Notes: generated by a model not told the origin, from the sequence alone. Positions 17,015 through 27,562 are shown, counted from the stretch's first letter. The stretch: 64,000 nucleotides of DNA from Streptomyces sp. NRRL F-6131 (GCA_000719695.1 JOHN01000053.1:28101-92100); one strand, 5' to 3'. Program-made: numbers and translations.

Positions 17015-18526
17015 GTGATCGAGTACCACGTCCGCGTCCACCCGAGTGCCGACCGGCTGCCGCGGGAGGAGCAGCTCGCCTGGCGGTTGGCCGCCGTGGC
17101 CGCGGCGACGGTGGAGCTGGATCCCGAGAGCGCGGCGACGGCCGTCGACCGGGTCGTCGACAATGCCGCGGTGGCCGTCGCCGCGCTGTGGCGACGGCCG
17201 GTCGCGGTGGCTCGGGCCCAGGCGCACGCGCACGTCCACCACGCCGCGCCCGGCGCCCGGGTGTTCGGCAGCCTGACGCGGGTGTCGCCGGAGTGGGCGG
17301 CGTGGGCCAACGGTACGGCGGTGCGGGAGCTGGACTTCCACGACACGTACCTCGCGGCCGACTACGCCCACCCCGGTGACAACATCCCGCCGTTGCTGGC
17401 CGTCGCCCAGCACACCGGCCGGACCGGGGCGGACCTGTTGCGCGGGATCGTCGCCGCCTACGAGGTGCACGTCGCGTTGGTGAAGGGGATCTGCCTGCAC
17501 GAGCACGGGATCGACCACGTCGCCCATCTGGGCGCGGCGACGGTGTGCGGGATCGGCGCGCTGCTGCGGTTGCCGACGGAGACGGTGTACCAGGCGGTCC
17601 AGCAGACGGTGCACACCACGACCGCGACCCGGCAGTCCCGCAAGGGCGGGATCTCCAGCTGGAAGGCGTTCGCCCCGGCCTTCGTGGGCAAGGTCGCGAT
17701 CGAGGCGGTGGACCGGGCGATGCGCGGGGAGACCTCGCCCTCGCCGGTCTACGAGGGTGAGGACGGGTTCCTGGCCCGGCTGCTCGACGGCCCGCGGTCC
17801 GACTACACGGTGCTGCTGCCGGAGGCCGGGGAGGCGCGCCGGGCGATCCTCGACACGTACACCAAGGAGCACTCGGCCGAGTACCAGGCGCAGGCGGTCA
17901 TCGACCTGGCCCGGCGTCTGCGGGAGCGGACCGGCCCGCTGGAGCGGGTGCGCTCGATCGTGCTGCACACCAGCCGCCACACCCACCGCGTCATCGGCTC
18001 CGGCGCCGACGACCCGCAGAAGTACGATCCCGCCGCGAGCCGCGAGACCCTCGACCACTCGGTCCCGTACATCCTCGCGGTGGCCCTGGAGGACGGCGGC
18101 TGGCACCACGAGCACTCCTACGCGCCGGAGCGGGCGAACCGCCCCGGGACGGTCGAGCTCTGGCGGAAGATCACCACGGTCGAGGATCCGGAGTGGACCC
18201 GCCGCTACCACGACCCGGACCCGGCGCGCCGGGCCTTCGGCGGGCGGCTGGTGATCACCCTGGACGACGGCTCCGTCATCGAGGACGAGCTCGCCGTCGC
18301 CGACGCCCACCCGGCCGGGGCCCGTCCGTTCGACCGGGCCGCGTACGAGCGCAAGTTCCGCGCCCTCGTCGAGGGCGTCGTCACCGCCACCGACCAGGAC
18401 CGCTTCCTGGCCGCCGCGGACAGCCTCGCCGAGCTGCGCGCCACCGATCTCGACGAGCTGTTCCCCGCCGTGGACACCCAGGCGGTGCGCGACCACGACG
18501 AGACCCTGCCGGAGGGCCTGTTCTGA
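17015..18526 (+). CDS. prpD: MmgE/PrpD family 2-methylcitrate dehydratase
   Basis: 503 residues from GTG 17015 with GCGAGGAG at 17003-17010. It matches PrpD along its length: [67 protein letters not shown] and [15 protein letters not shown]. It dehydrates 2-methylcitrate in propionyl-CoA catabolism. It overlaps prpB by one base (TGATG). A methylcitrate synthase gene is not adjacent and must be elsewhere. Confidence 0.9.
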   Translation: MIEYHVRVHPSADRLPREEQLAWRLAAVAAATVELDPESAATAVDRVVDNAAVAVAALWRRPVAVARAQAHAHVHHAAPGARVFGSLTRVSPEWAAWANGTAVRELDFHDTYLAADYAHPGDNIPPLLAVAQHTGRTGADLLRGIVAAYEVHVALVKGICLHEHGIDHVAHLGAATVCGIGALLRLPTETVYQAVQQTVHTTTATRQSRKGGISSWKAFAPAFVGKVAIEAVDRAMRGETSPSPVYEGEDGFLARLLDGPRSDYTVLLPEAGEARRAILDTYTKEHSAEYQAQAVIDLARRLRERTGPLERVRSIVLHTSRHTHRVIGSGADDPQKYDPAASRETLDHSVPYILAVALEDGGWHHEHSYAPERANRPGTVELWRKITTVEDPEWTRRYHDPDPARRAFGGRLVITLDDGSVIEDELAVADAHPAGARPFDRAAYERKFRALVEGVVTATDQDRFLAAADSLAELRATDLDELFPAVDTQAVRDHDETLPEGLF

Positions 18527-19449
18527 TGCCGCACACCCGCGCCACCCCGCAGACCCGCAAGACTCCCGCGCAGCGCCGTCGGGCCCTGCGCGAACGGCTC
18601 ACCACCGGGCGGCTGTTGACCGTGCCGGGCGCGTTCAGTCCGCTCTCCGCCCGGCTGATCCAGGACCTCGGCTTCGAGGCCGCCTACCTCTCCGGGGCCG
18701 TCCTCGCCGCCGATCTCGGCCTGCCCGACATCGGCCTGACCACCGCCACCGAGGTCGCCGACCGTGCCCGGCAGACCACCCGGGTCACCGACCTGCCCGT
18801 CCTGGTCGACGCCGACACCGGCTTCGGCGAGCCGCTGAACGCCGCCCGCACCGTCCAGCTGATGGAGGACGCCGGCGTGGCCGGTCTGCACCTGGAGGAC
18901 CAGGTCAACCCCAAGCGGTGCGGCCATCTCGACGGCAAGACGGTGGTGCCCCGGGCGGAGATGGTCCGCCGGCTGCGGGCCGCCGTGGCCGCCCGGCGCG
19001 ACCCGGACTTCCTGCTGATGGCCCGCACCGACGCCCGGGCGGTCGAGGGGCTGGACGCCGCGATCGACCGGGCCAGGGCCTACGTGGACGCCGGGGCGGA
19101 CGCGGTGTTCCCCGAGGCGCTCGCCGACGTCGCCGAGTTCGCGGCCTTCCGCAAGGCGGTGGACGTGCCGCTGCTCGCCAACATGACCGAGTTCGGCAAG
19201 GGCCCGCTGCTGGACGCCCGGACCCTCCAGGACCTCGGGTACGACATCGCGCTCTACCCCGTCACCCTGCTGCGCCTCGCCATGGGCGCGGCCGAGGACG
19301 GGCTGCGCACGCTCGCCGCCGAGGGCACCCAGGCCGCCCTGCTGCCCCGGATGCAGACCCGCTCCCGGCTGTACGAACTCCTCGGGTACGCCGGCTACGC
19401 GGCCTTCGACGAGGCCGTCCACGACTTCACCCTCCCGCCCGGTACCTGA
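18526..19449 (+). CDS. prpB: 2-methylisocitrate lyase
   Basis: 307 residues, ATG sharing a base with the prpD stop. Isocitrate-lyase/PEP-mutase barrel: PGAFSPLSARLIQDLGF, LVDADTGFGEPLN, HLEDQVNPKRCGHLDGK (catalytic KRCGH loop), LMARTDARAVEGLD and ANMTEFGKGP. Cleaves 2-methylisocitrate to pyruvate and succinate. Coupled to prpD in a two-gene unit. Confidence 0.92.
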   Translation: MPHTRATPQTRKTPAQRRRALRERLTTGRLLTVPGAFSPLSARLIQDLGFEAAYLSGAVLAADLGLPDIGLTTATEVADRARQTTRVTDLPVLVDADTGFGEPLNAARTVQLMEDAGVAGLHLEDQVNPKRCGHLDGKTVVPRAEMVRRLRAAVAARRDPDFLLMARTDARAVEGLDAAIDRARAYVDAGADAVFPEALADVAEFAAFRKAVDVPLLANMTEFGKGPLLDARTLQDLGYDIALYPVTLLRLAMGAAEDGLRTLAAEGTQAALLPRMQTRSRLYELLGYAGYAAFDEAVHDFTLPPGT

Positions 19450-19477
19450 GGCTGTTCCGCGGACGAGGAGGTCCGGG

Positions 19478-19510
19478 GCGGGCCCGACTGTCACCGACCG
19501 CCGGGCCCGC
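19478..19510. terminator. Candidate terminator between prpB and metE
   Basis: GCGGGCCCG (19478-19486) and its complement CGGGCCCGC (19502-19510) form a 9-bp stem with a 15-base loop between two convergent genes. Confidence 0.4.
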
Positions 19511-19577
19511 ACCACCGCCCCAGCAACGCCGCGACGCCGCACCGTCACGGCACCGCAGCGGCGCAGCGGCGCCGTCG

Positions 19578-21932
19578 TCAGTCGGCGAGTTCCTCGCGCA
19601 GCCGGCGGGCGGCGGCGACCAGACTGTCCAGTGAGGCCCGGGTCTCGGTCCAGCCGCGGGTCTTCAGGCCGCAGTCGGGGTTGACCCAGAGCCGCTCGGC
19701 CGGGATCGCCGCGAGGCCGGCCCGCAGCAGGGCGACCGCCTCCTCGGTGCTCGGCACCCGCGGGGAGTGGATGTCCCACACCCCCGGTCCGACCTCGCGC
19801 GGGTAGCCGGCGGCGGCCAGCTCGCCCGCGACCTCCATGTGGGAGCGGGCGGCCTCCAGGGAGATGACGTCCGCGTCGAGCTCGTCGATCGCGGTCATGA
19901 TGGCGCCGAACTCGGCGTAGCACATGTGGGTGTGCACCTGGGTGTCGGCGCGGACGCCGGAGGTGGCGAGGCGGAAGGACTCCGTCGCCCAGTCCAGGTA
20001 CGCGGGCCGGTCGGCGGCCCGCAGCGGCAGGGTCTCGCGCAGGGCGGGTTCGTCGACCTGGACGACGGCGGCGCCGGCGGCCTCCAGGTCGGTGACCTCG
20101 TCGCGCAGGGCGAGGGCGACCTGGCGGGCGGTGTCGCCGAGCGGCTGGTCGTCGCGGACGAAGGACCAGGCGAGCATGGTGACCGGACCGGTGAGCATCC
20201 CCTTGACCGGACGGCCCGTCAGGCCCTGGGCGTAGCGGAACCAGTCGACCGTCATCGGGTGCGGGCGGGAGATGTCGCCGGCCAGCACCGGCGGGCGCAC
20301 GTACCGGGTGCCGTAGGACTGCACCCAGCCGTGCCGGGTGGCGAGGTAGCCGGTGAGCTGTTCGGCGAAGTACTGGACCATGTCGTTGCGCTCGGGCTCG
20401 CCGTGCACCAGCACGTCCAGGCCGGCCTTCTCCTGGTAGGAGACGACCTCCCGGACCTCGGCCTCCATCCGTTCCCGGTAGGCGGCCGCGTCGATCCTGC
20501 CTGCCGCCAGGTCCGCCCGGGCGACGCGCAGTTCGCCGGTCTGCGGGAAGGAGCCGATGGTGGTGGTCGGCAGCAGGGGCAGGCCGAGGCGGGCGCGCTG
20601 CGCCTCGGCGCGCTCGGGGTAGGCCTGCGGACGACGGGCGTCGGCGTCGGTGACGGCGGCGACCCGGCTGCGGACGGCGGGGTCGCGGGTGATCGGCGAG
20701 CCGGCGCGGGAGGCCAGGTCGGCGCGGTTGGCGGCGAGTTCGGCGGTGATGGCGCCGGTGCCCTCGCGCAGGCCGCGGGCGAGCAGCGCCGCCTCGGTGG
20801 CCTTCTGCCGGGCGAAGGCGAGCCAGCGGGCGATCTGCGGGTCGATGTCGCGTTCCGCGGTGGCGTCGATCGGCACGTGCAGCAGGGAGCAGGACGGTGC
20901 CACGTCCACCCGGCCGGCGAGGCCGAGCAGGGTGGCGAGGGTGGCGAGGGACTTCCCCAGGTCGTTGATCCAGATGTTGCGGCCGTCGATCACGCCCGCG
21001 ACCAGCCGCTTGCCCGGCAGGCCGCCGACGGCGGCGAGGTCGTCCAGGTTGGCGGCGGCCGGTCCGGTGAAGTCCAGGGCCAGGCCCTCGACGGGGGCCT
21101 TGGCGAGCACCGGCAGGGCCTCGCCGAGGCGGTCGAACCAGCTCGCGACCAGCAGTTTGGGCCGGTCGGTGAGGGCGCCGAGGTCCCGGTAGGCGCGGGC
21201 GGCGGCGTTCAGTTCGGCCGGGGTGCGGTCCTGGACGAGCGCGGGCTCGTCCAGCTGGACCCAGTCGGCGCCGGCGGCCTTCAGCTCGCCGAGGAGTTCG
21301 GCGTAGACGGGCAGCAGCCGGTCGAGCAGGGTGATCGGCAGGAAGTCCGCCGCCACGTCCGGGGCGGGCTTGGCCAGCAGCAGGTAGGTGACCGGGCCGA
21401 CCAGGACCGGACGCGCGGTGTGGCCCAGCGCGAGGGCCTCGGTGAACTCGCCGACCGCCTTGGCCGGGTCGGCGACGAAGGTGGTGTCGGGGCCCAACTC
21501 GGGCACGAGGTAGTGGTAGTTGGTGTCGAACCACTTGGTCATCTCCAGCGGCGCGACGTCCTGGTTGCCGCGCGCCATGGCGAAGTAGCCGTCCAGCGGG
21601 TCGGCGTCGACGGCGGCCCGGTGGCGGGCCGGGATCGCGCCGACGGCGACGGTGGTGTCGAGCACGTGGTCGTACAACGAGAAGTCGCCGGTGGGGACTT
21701 CCTGGACGCCGGCCTCGGCGAGCCGGCGCCAGTTCTCCCGGCGCAGCTCGGCGGCGGTGGCACGGAGGGCGTCGGCGGTGACGGCGCCCTTCCAGTAGCC
21801 CTCGACCGCCTTCTTGAGTTCGCGGTTCCGGCCCTGGCGGGGGTAGCCGTGCACGGTGGCCCGGGTGGCCGCGGCTGCGGACGTCGCCGTCACGGGCGTC
21901 GACGTCGCGGACGTCGGGGGCTTCGCTGTCAA
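19578..21932 (-). CDS. metE: Cobalamin-independent methionine synthase
   Basis: 784 residues from TTG 21932, with AAGGAGAG just upstream. The two MetE barrels are complete: N-terminal [36 protein letters not shown]-terminal [10 protein letters not shown], zinc ligands in HTHMCYAEF and [11 protein letters not shown], and [13 protein letters not shown]. It transfers a methyl group from 5-methyltetrahydrofolate polyglutamate to homocysteine without B12. A cobalamin riboswitch upstream implies repression when B12 is available, so that B12-dependent MetH takes over. Confidence 0.95.
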   Translation of the reverse strand: MTAKPPTSATSTPVTATSAAAATRATVHGYPRQGRNRELKKAVEGYWKGAVTADALRATAAELRRENWRRLAEAGVQEVPTGDFSLYDHVLDTTVAVGAIPARHRAAVDADPLDGYFAMARGNQDVAPLEMTKWFDTNYHYLVPELGPDTTFVADPAKAVGEFTEALALGHTARPVLVGPVTYLLLAKPAPDVAADFLPITLLDRLLPVYAELLGELKAAGADWVQLDEPALVQDRTPAELNAAARAYRDLGALTDRPKLLVASWFDRLGEALPVLAKAPVEGLALDFTGPAAANLDDLAAVGGLPGKRLVAGVIDGRNIWINDLGKSLATLATLLGLAGRVDVAPSCSLLHVPIDATAERDIDPQIARWLAFARQKATEAALLARGLREGTGAITAELAANRADLASRAGSPITRDPAVRSRVAAVTDADARRPQAYPERAEAQRARLGLPLLPTTTIGSFPQTGELRVARADLAAGRIDAAAYRERMEAEVREVVSYQEKAGLDVLVHGEPERNDMVQYFAEQLTGYLATRHGWVQSYGTRYVRPPVLAGDISRPHPMTVDWFRYAQGLTGRPVKGMLTGPVTMLAWSFVRDDQPLGDTARQVALALRDEVTDLEAAGAAVVQVDEPALRETLPLRAADRPAYLDWATESFRLATSGVRADTQVHTHMCYAEFGAIMTAIDELDADVISLEAARSHMEVAGELAAAGYPREVGPGVWDIHSPRVPSTEEAVALLRAGLAAIPAERLWVNPDCGLKTRGWTETRASLDSLVAAARRLREELAD

Positions 21933-22097
21933 GGGGACTCTCCTTCGCGAGTCTTGCTCCTCGGATGCCCGGGGACGGCACGAGGGCGCGAAGGGATGGC
22001 GAACCGGACGGCGGCCGCCGTGAACGGGCGTGCCGGTGCCGTCTGCTGTGGTCGCCGACCCGCCCTCGAGGTCTCCGGACAGCCGTCCGCGGATCGT

Positions 22098-22300
22098 CCG
22101 CGGGCGGGCAGCGGGCAGGTCTTCGGACTCGCGGGCACGCCCGCCCTCGTCGAGGGCGGACACCTACTGGCCGTCGCTTCCCGGGCCCGGCTCGGGCCCA
22201 GTGCGTCTGACGGCGGTCGTTCCCGCTCACCGCTGCGGGGCAGTCCCGGACTGGCCAGTCGAAAGGCGTCACCGGGTTCCCTCTTACGACGTCCTGCCTG
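22098..22300 (-). promoter_or_regulatory. Cobalamin riboswitch upstream of metE
   Basis: On the minus strand the conserved pieces occur in order: GAGGGAACCCGGTG, GGGACTGCCCCGCAGCGGTG, a CACTGGG element, GAAGCGACGGCCAGTAGG, and the B12 box GAGTCCGAAGACCTGCC (22115-22131). It ends about 165 bases before the metE start. This is the full AdoCbl-type aptamer; high B12 should switch metE off. Confidence 0.92.
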
Positions 22301-22422
22301 GCGGGCAGGACGAACCAGCTACGGGGGTCAGCCTAGAGGCAAAGCACCGGACGGGGCAGCACATTCCACGGCGGTGTCCACGGGTTGGAACCAGTGCGCC
22401 CGGGTCCGCGGCACGCACCGGC

Positions 22423-22472
22423 CCCGGTGAGCGGTCCGGTCCGGGCCGGGCCGGGCCGGACCGCTCACCGGG
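22423..22472. terminator. Hairpin terminator after the acetyltransferase gene
   Basis: A 17-bp perfect stem (22423-22439 with 22456-22472, arm core CCGGTGAGCGGTCCGG) and a 16-base GC-rich loop. It lies 18 bases after the stop of the minus-strand acetyltransferase and upstream of the metE leader. Confidence 0.8.
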
Positions 22473-22490
22473 CGCCACTCCCCGCTGTCG

Positions 22491-23390
22491 CTACACCTCC
22501 CGGCCCGCCGGGACGAAGTTGATGCGTTCGCGGACGACGGGGAAACCCGCCTTGGCGAAGTTCGCGGCCATCGGGAAGTTGGGCCGGTCCGTCGCCCCGC
22601 TGATGAACTCCGCGCCCTGCTCGACGAGGTGGTGGGTGCAGTCCGCGAGGAGGTCGTAGGCGTAGCCGCGACCGCGCTGCTCCGGGACGACTCCGATGAA
22701 GCCGATGGTGGGGCCGGAGGGGTTGTGGGCCGGGATGTGGATGCCGGCCAGCTCGCCCTCCGGTGTGTACGCCGTCCGCCACCACTCCCGGGGGGAGGGG
22801 CACCAGTGGAAGAAGTCGAGCTCCTCCTGGGCGGCCCGGTCGACGCCGCCCTCCTCGATGGCCTTGATCGCGTGGGCGTCCAGGGTCACCGAGTGGATCC
22901 GGCGCAGGGCGTCGAAGAACACGGCGTCGTCGGGCTCGGCGCTGAACCGCAGCCGGTCGGGCCGCTCGGGCAGGCCCTGCTCCGGTGTCCAGCGGTACAG
23001 GAACCGCTCCACCAGGAGTTCGTACCCCGCGGCCCGCGCGGCGGCGAACCGCGCTTCGGCGGCGGCGCTCAGCCCGGTGTCCTCCCGCCAGCCGCCGGGC
23101 AGGTTGATCTCGAGCTCGACCTGCCAGGGAGCGGAGCGCAGGAGTTCGACTCCGGCCTCCTCCTCGCCCTCGGCCAGGTCGAACCAGTTGATGTTGACGG
23201 GCTCCGGGTCGTCGGAACCGCCCCACCACGCACCGCGCGCGACGACCTCGCCGTCGCGCAGGGCGACCCGCTGCCACTCGGGTCGGAAGGTCGTGCGCCG
23301 GTGGCCCTCACGGGCACCCAGGGGGTCGGGGAGCGTGTCGAAAAGATGGGCGTCGCTCGCGGAGAGCGCGCGGATGACCAGACCGGTCAT
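22491..23390 (-). CDS. GNAT family N-acetyltransferase
   Basis: 299 residues. The acetyl-CoA motif GVVPEQRGRGYAYDLL is near 240, and the C-terminal strand contains SGATDRPNFPMAANFAKAGF. The N-terminal half is a second, degenerate GNAT-like lobe with an acidic WFDLAEGEEEAG segment. Substrate unknown. Two CebR-like operator sequences lie 25-90 bases upstream of its start. Confidence 0.82.
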   Translation of the reverse strand: MTGLVIRALSASDAHLFDTLPDPLGAREGHRRTTFRPEWQRVALRDGEVVARGAWWGGSDDPEPVNINWFDLAEGEEEAGVELLRSAPWQVELEINLPGGWREDTGLSAAAEARFAAARAAGYELLVERFLYRWTPEQGLPERPDRLRFSAEPDDAVFFDALRRIHSVTLDAHAIKAIEEGGVDRAAQEELDFFHWCPSPREWWRTAYTPEGELAGIHIPAHNPSGPTIGFIGVVPEQRGRGYAYDLLADCTHHLVEQGAEFISGATDRPNFPMAANFAKAGFPVVRERINFVPAGREV

Positions 23391-23414
23391 GGATTCCTCC
23401 GGGATACAGGCTGC

Positions 23415-23477
23415 TGGGAGCGCTCCCGGTCAGAACTGACCAACCACGCCGGGACAGCAGAGGAGGGAGCGCTGGAA
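23415..23477. promoter_or_regulatory. Two CebR-like LacI-family operator sequences
   Basis: TGGGAGCGCTCCCG at 23415-23428 contains the perfect 12-bp palindrome GGGAGCGCTCCC and differs by one base from the cellobiose-repressor (CebR) site of streptomycetes. A weaker half-conserved copy, AGGGAGCGCTGGAA, lies at 23464-23477. Both are in the leader of the minus-strand acetyltransferase. The remaining intergenic sequence to 23686 shows no gene. Confidence 0.55.
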
Positions 23478-23685
23478 AGGTATGAACTGCACGGCACTCG
23501 CCTCCTTCCGTCCGTCTCAAGGCGTGAAGCCACACCGTACGTGATCTCCCGTGAGTCCGTCCACGGATTTTCCGACCCCCGTGCGGGAGGGACACACGCC
23601 CCCGCACCGTCGCGGAGAATTGCCTGGTCGCTGAAGCCCGCCGGCACCAACCGGCGGTGGATCGGGAGAAGGCAGAGGGACCCTG

Positions 23686-24174
23686 GTGGAGACGAGCACG
23701 ATGCGGCTCTTCGCGGACTATTTCCAGCTCCATGTGATGGACGAGGACGCCGACGACGACCTGGGCGACGCCTGGACGCCGGAGGCGGTGTCGGACGGTC
23801 TCGCGGTCGCGGAGCAGACGCTCGGTATCGGCACCGAGGCCAACACGTTCGTCGACGTGACGGTCGAGGTGCTGGACCGCCGGCCGGGTGAGGCCTTCGA
23901 CGGCGCGGACCACGTGGTCGAGGCGAGCGTCCAGGTGCCCTCCGGGCGGGTGGCGGTCCTGGGCTGCACCGACTACCTCCCGGATGCCGCGCGCTTCGAG
24001 GTCCCCCGGGGCTTCGTCCGCGTCCGCGCCTCGCGCGCGAACCTGGCCGCGGTCCGTCAGCCGGGTGGGGAGGACTCCGACGTGCCGGGAGCCGTCGAGC
24101 AGGTTCACCTCCGGATCTGGCCCGCTCCCCACGCCGCACCGGTCGTGATGAAGCGTTGGACCCCCACCGGCTGA
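23686..24174 (+). CDS. Conserved hypothetical protein
   Basis: 162 residues from GTG 23686 (AGAGGGA 5 bases upstream) or 157 from ATG 23701; the choice is uncertain. It has no signal or membrane segment. Visible blocks are LFADYFQLHVMDEDADDDLGDAW, split by a turn, a VTVEVLDRRPGE strand, VPSGRVAVLGCTDYLPDAARFEVP, and RIWPAPHAAPVVMKRW at the end. The all-beta, acidic character suggests a small soluble domain. No family recognised. Confidence 0.6.
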   Translation: METSTMRLFADYFQLHVMDEDADDDLGDAWTPEAVSDGLAVAEQTLGIGTEANTFVDVTVEVLDRRPGEAFDGADHVVEASVQVPSGRVAVLGCTDYLPDAARFEVPRGFVRVRASRANLAAVRQPGGEDSDVPGAVEQVHLRIWPAPHAAPVVMKRWTPTG

Positions 24175-24194
24175 CCCGCCGGGGGGGGTGAACG

Positions 24195-24229
24195 CGCCGG
24201 GCCCCGGGGAGCAGTCCCGGGGCCCGGCG
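24195..24229. terminator. Hairpin terminator
   Basis: Perfect 14-bp arms CGCCGGGCCCCGGG (24195-24208) and complement (24216-24229) with a 7-base loop, between the convergent hypothetical gene and the amidohydrolase. Downstream to 24290 is a CGGCGCG/GGTACGG-rich simple repeat. Confidence 0.8.
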
Positions 24230-24297
24230 TCCGAGCGGTGCGGCGCGATACGGCGCGGTACGGTACGGCGCGGCGCGACACCGCGACCGACGGCGGC

Positions 24298-25935
24298 TCA
24301 GTCGGCCGTGTGGACCACCTCGCCCCCGACGTAGGTGCGCAGCACCCGGGCGGCGGCGATCTCCTCCGCCGGACCGGTGAGGATGTCGCGGTCCAGGACC
24401 ACCAGGTCGGCCAGCCGGCCCGGCGCCAGCACCCCGGCGTCGTCGTGGCCGTTCACATGGGCCGAGCCGGCCGTATAGGCGGCGATCGCGGAGGCCAGGT
24501 CGAGCCGCTGCTCGGGCAGGAACACCCGGTCGTCGGTGGCCTCCGGCTCCCGGCGGTTGACCGCCACGTGCAGGCCGGCCAGCGGGTCGGGGCTGCTCAC
24601 CGGCCAGTCGCTGCCCGCCGCCAGGGTGGCCCCGGCCCGCTGGAGCGCGCCGAACGGGTACTGCCAGGCCGCGCGTTCGGGGCCGAGGAAGGGGATGGTC
24701 AGCTCGTCCATCTGCGGCTCGTGCGCCGCCCACAGCGGCTGGATGTTGGCGACCGCACCGAGCCGGGCGAACCGGGGCACGTCGTCGGGGTGGACCACCT
24801 GGAGGTGCGCGAGGTGGTGGCGGGTGTCGCGCCACCCGTTGGCGGCCCTGGCGGCCTCGACCGCGTCCAGCGCCTCGCGCACCGCCCGGTCGCCCAGCGC
24901 GTGGAAGTGCACCTGGAAGCCCAGCGCGTCGAGGGCGGTGACGTGCTCGCGCAGCGCGAGCGGATCGACGAAGCTGAGGCCGGAGTTGGCGGTGGCGCAA
25001 CCGCAGCCGTCCAGGTAGGGGCTGGTCATCGCGGCGGTGAAGTTCTCCGCGATGCCGTCCTGCATGATCTTCACCGAGCCGGCCCGGAACCGGCCGTGGC
25101 TCAACGCGGCGCGGCGCTCGACGAGTCCGGGGATCTGCTCGGCGCCCCGGTCGCGCTCCCACCAGAGCGCGCCGGTCACCCGGGCGGTCAGCGCGCCGGA
25201 GCGCGCGGCGGCCAGGTAGGCGTCGGACGGGTCCGGCTGGCCGTTGAACTCGCCGAGCAGCGCGTCCTGCCAGCCGGTGATGCCGAGCGAGTGCAGCAGC
25301 CGCTGCGCCCGCAGCAGCCCGTCCAGCCGGTCGGCGGCGGTGATCGGCGGGACCAGCCGGGCGACCAGGGCGGTGGCGCCCTCCTGGAGCATGCCGCTCG
25401 GGGTGCCGTCGGCCTCCCGCTCGATCCGCCCGTCGGCCGGGTCGGGGGTGTTCCGGTCGAGGCCGGCGAGCTCCAGGGCGCGCGTGTTGGCCCAGGCGCC
25501 GTGGTGGTCCCGGTTGGTCAGGTAGACCGGGCGGTCCGGGACGGCGGAGTCGAGCAGTTGCCGGGTGGGCAGGCCGCCCTCGAAGCTCTCCATCGACCAG
25601 CCGCTGCCGGTGATCCACTCCTGGCCGGGGTTGGCCTCGGCGTAGGCGCGGATCCGCTCCAGGTAGTCGGCGACGCCGACGGTGCCGGTGAGGTCGCAGG
25701 CGGCCAGCTCGGTGCCGCCGAAGACCGCGTGGATGTGCGCGTCCTGGAAGCCCGGCAGCAGCAGCTTGCCGGTGAGGTCGACGACCTCGGTGTCCGGACC
25801 GATCAGGTCGCGGACCTCGTCGTGGCCGACGGCGGCGATCCGCCCGTCCGTCACCGCCAGGCCGGTCGCCCTGGTCCGGGCGGCGTCGCCGGTGTGCACG
25901 GGGCCGCGGGTGAAGACCAGATCGGCCTTGGTCAT
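24298..25935 (-). CDS. Amidohydrolase family protein (YtcJ-like)
   Basis: 545 residues. Metal ligands: LPGFQDAHIHAVFGG, SVKIMQDGIAEN (bridging Lys position), HFHALGDRAVRE, HHLAHLQVVHP and LAAGSDWPVSSPDP. The C-terminal GVLAPGRLADLVVLDRD belongs to the composite domain. Extracellular leader absent, so cytosolic. It is coupled by an ATGA overlap to the APC permease, suggesting uptake and hydrolysis of the same N-acyl amino acid, amide or cyclic amide. Confidence 0.85.
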   Translation of the reverse strand: MTKADLVFTRGPVHTGDAARTRATGLAVTDGRIAAVGHDEVRDLIGPDTEVVDLTGKLLLPGFQDAHIHAVFGGTELAACDLTGTVGVADYLERIRAYAEANPGQEWITGSGWSMESFEGGLPTRQLLDSAVPDRPVYLTNRDHHGAWANTRALELAGLDRNTPDPADGRIEREADGTPSGMLQEGATALVARLVPPITAADRLDGLLRAQRLLHSLGITGWQDALLGEFNGQPDPSDAYLAAARSGALTARVTGALWWERDRGAEQIPGLVERRAALSHGRFRAGSVKIMQDGIAENFTAAMTSPYLDGCGCATANSGLSFVDPLALREHVTALDALGFQVHFHALGDRAVREALDAVEAARAANGWRDTRHHLAHLQVVHPDDVPRFARLGAVANIQPLWAAHEPQMDELTIPFLGPERAAWQYPFGALQRAGATLAAGSDWPVSSPDPLAGLHVAVNRREPEATDDRVFLPEQRLDLASAIAAYTAGSAHVNGHDDAGVLAPGRLADLVVLDRDILTGPAEEIAAARVLRTYVGGEVVHTAD

Positions 25936-27562
25936 GGGTGGTGCTCCGTTCTCGGGTCGTGCGTCGTGCGAGCTGGGGGAAGGGGCGGCCGGGTGGGGGC
26001 CGGCCGCCGGGGAAGGGCCGTGGGGGGTCGGTGGGCGGCGGGGGCGGTGCGGCGGGGTCGGCGGGCGGGGGGGGGGGGGGGGGGGGAGGGGCGAGGAAGT
26101 AGGCCGAGCGCCGTCGCCAGCGCGCCCAGGCGGCCGCCGGCAGACCGGTGACGACCATCAGCACCGCCACCGACAGCTCGAACCAGCCGTTGTCGGCGGA
26201 CAGTTCGAAGTGGTCGGTGGAATCGTAGAACGTCCAGGCCAGATAGCCGCCGACGACCAGCAGGACCGCCGCGCCGAGCAGCGGGCCGACCACCGCGCGC
26301 AGCCCCTCCAACACGCTGGTGCGCAGCAGGTGGCGGAACCGGACGGCGGCCGCGATCGCGGTCAGCGCGTAGTAGAGGGCGACGACGATGCCGATCGCGT
26401 TGACGGCGGCCGAGATGAGGTCGTTGACGGTCGGGATGACGACCGAGCAGAGCGCGAGCAGTACGGCGACCCCGGCGATCAGCAGGGTGCCGACGGCGGG
26501 GGTCGAGTGCCGCGGGTGGAGTCGGGTCCACACCGGGCCGAGCACACCGTCGCGGCCCATCGCGAACAGGCCGCGGGCGGTCGGGATCACCGAGGACTGC
26601 AGGGAGGCCACCGCGGAGAACATCAGCGCGATCAGCGGCAGGGCGGCCAGTGGCTGGTCGGCCAGCCGGGCCCCGAAGTAGGTGAGGCCGTGCGCGCCGT
26701 TGTCCGCCAACTCGTCGAGCGGGAGGACGCGTTGGAAGGCCGTGCCGGCCAGCAGGAACAGCAGCAGCATGACCACCAGGGCGAGCGTGCCGGCCCGGGA
26801 GGCGTCGCGCGGGTCGCGGACCTCCTCGCCGATGCTGAACACCGACTCGAAGCCCCAGTAGCAGAACACCGCGAGCACCATGCCCTGCGCCACCGCCTCG
26901 AACGACGGGATCGCGAAGGGGTTGAACCACTGGAGCGAGAACGGCTGGTCACCGGCGAACAGCCCGTACCCGCAGAAGCCGAGCAGGACGGCGTACTCGA
27001 AGACCAGCAGCGCCTTCTGGAGCCGTGCGGCCAGTTCGAGCCCGCGCACCGCGATCAGCGCGGCGCCGACCAGGACGACCAGGCCGATCAGAGTGCACTG
27101 GACGGTCGAGTCGGCGTCGAGCCGCAGGCCGGCGACGCTGCGCAGGTGCGCCTCGTCGAGGAGCTGGACGATCGAGGAGCCGGTGACCGTCGTGGTGTAG
27201 GCCATGAACACCACCGTGCCGACGGTGTTCACCCAACCGGTGAGGAAGCCCAGCCAGGGGCTGAGCGTGCGGCCCACCCAGCGGTAGCTGCTGCCGGCGT
27301 CCGGCTCGGCGGCGTTCAGCCGCCCGTAGCCGCCGGCGATGGCCAGCACCGGGAGGAACGCCAGCAGCATGATCGCGGGGAGGTGCAGTCCGACGACCCC
27401 GGCCATCAGACCGAGGCCGATGCCGATGCTGCTGGTCGCGGCGGTACTGGAGGCGGCGATCGCCGCCCCGTCGAGGAGGCCGAGCGAACGGGGCATGGAG
27501 ACCTGGGAGCCGCTGGTGTCCGTTCTCGGACCGCTGCCCGTGGCCTTCGCCGTCGATGCCAA
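25932..27562 (-). CDS. APC family amino acid permease, frame broken at a poly-G tract
   Basis: Start TTG 27562 (or ATG 27496). About 12-13 membrane segments with APC features: SLGLLDGAAIAASSTAATSS, AEPDAGSSYRWVGRTLSPW, VFCYWGFESVFSIGEEVRDP and SSVIPTARGLFAMGRDG. All membrane segments are intact up to RRRSAYFLAP near 26090. There the reading frame enters a run of 20 G (C on the coding strand). Read as is, no stop comes for 2.7 kb, which is implausible. A tract of 21 or 18 would bring the Pro-rich tail into the frame that stops at 25932-25934, exactly overlapping the amidohydrolase ATG. Either a sequencing slip or real length variation. Confidence 0.75.
26067..26086. repeat. Homopolymer of 20 G inside the permease gene
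   Basis: Twenty consecutive G on the plus strand, coding a poly-Pro stretch after the last membrane segment. Such tracts slip both in replication and in sequencing. Confidence 0.95.

Noticed and set aside
18205..22272. Very long minus-strand frame covering prpB, metE and the riboswitch
   Set aside because: Arg/Pro-rich composition, crosses a structured leader and genes on both strands; shadow frame only.
24238..24297. GC-rich simple repeat as a coding extension
   Set aside because: No ribosome site or motif; noncoding repeat after a terminator.
9921..25935. The two YtcJ-like amidohydrolases as a recent duplication
   Set aside because: They share only family motifs and differ in length and most residues, so they are old paralogues.
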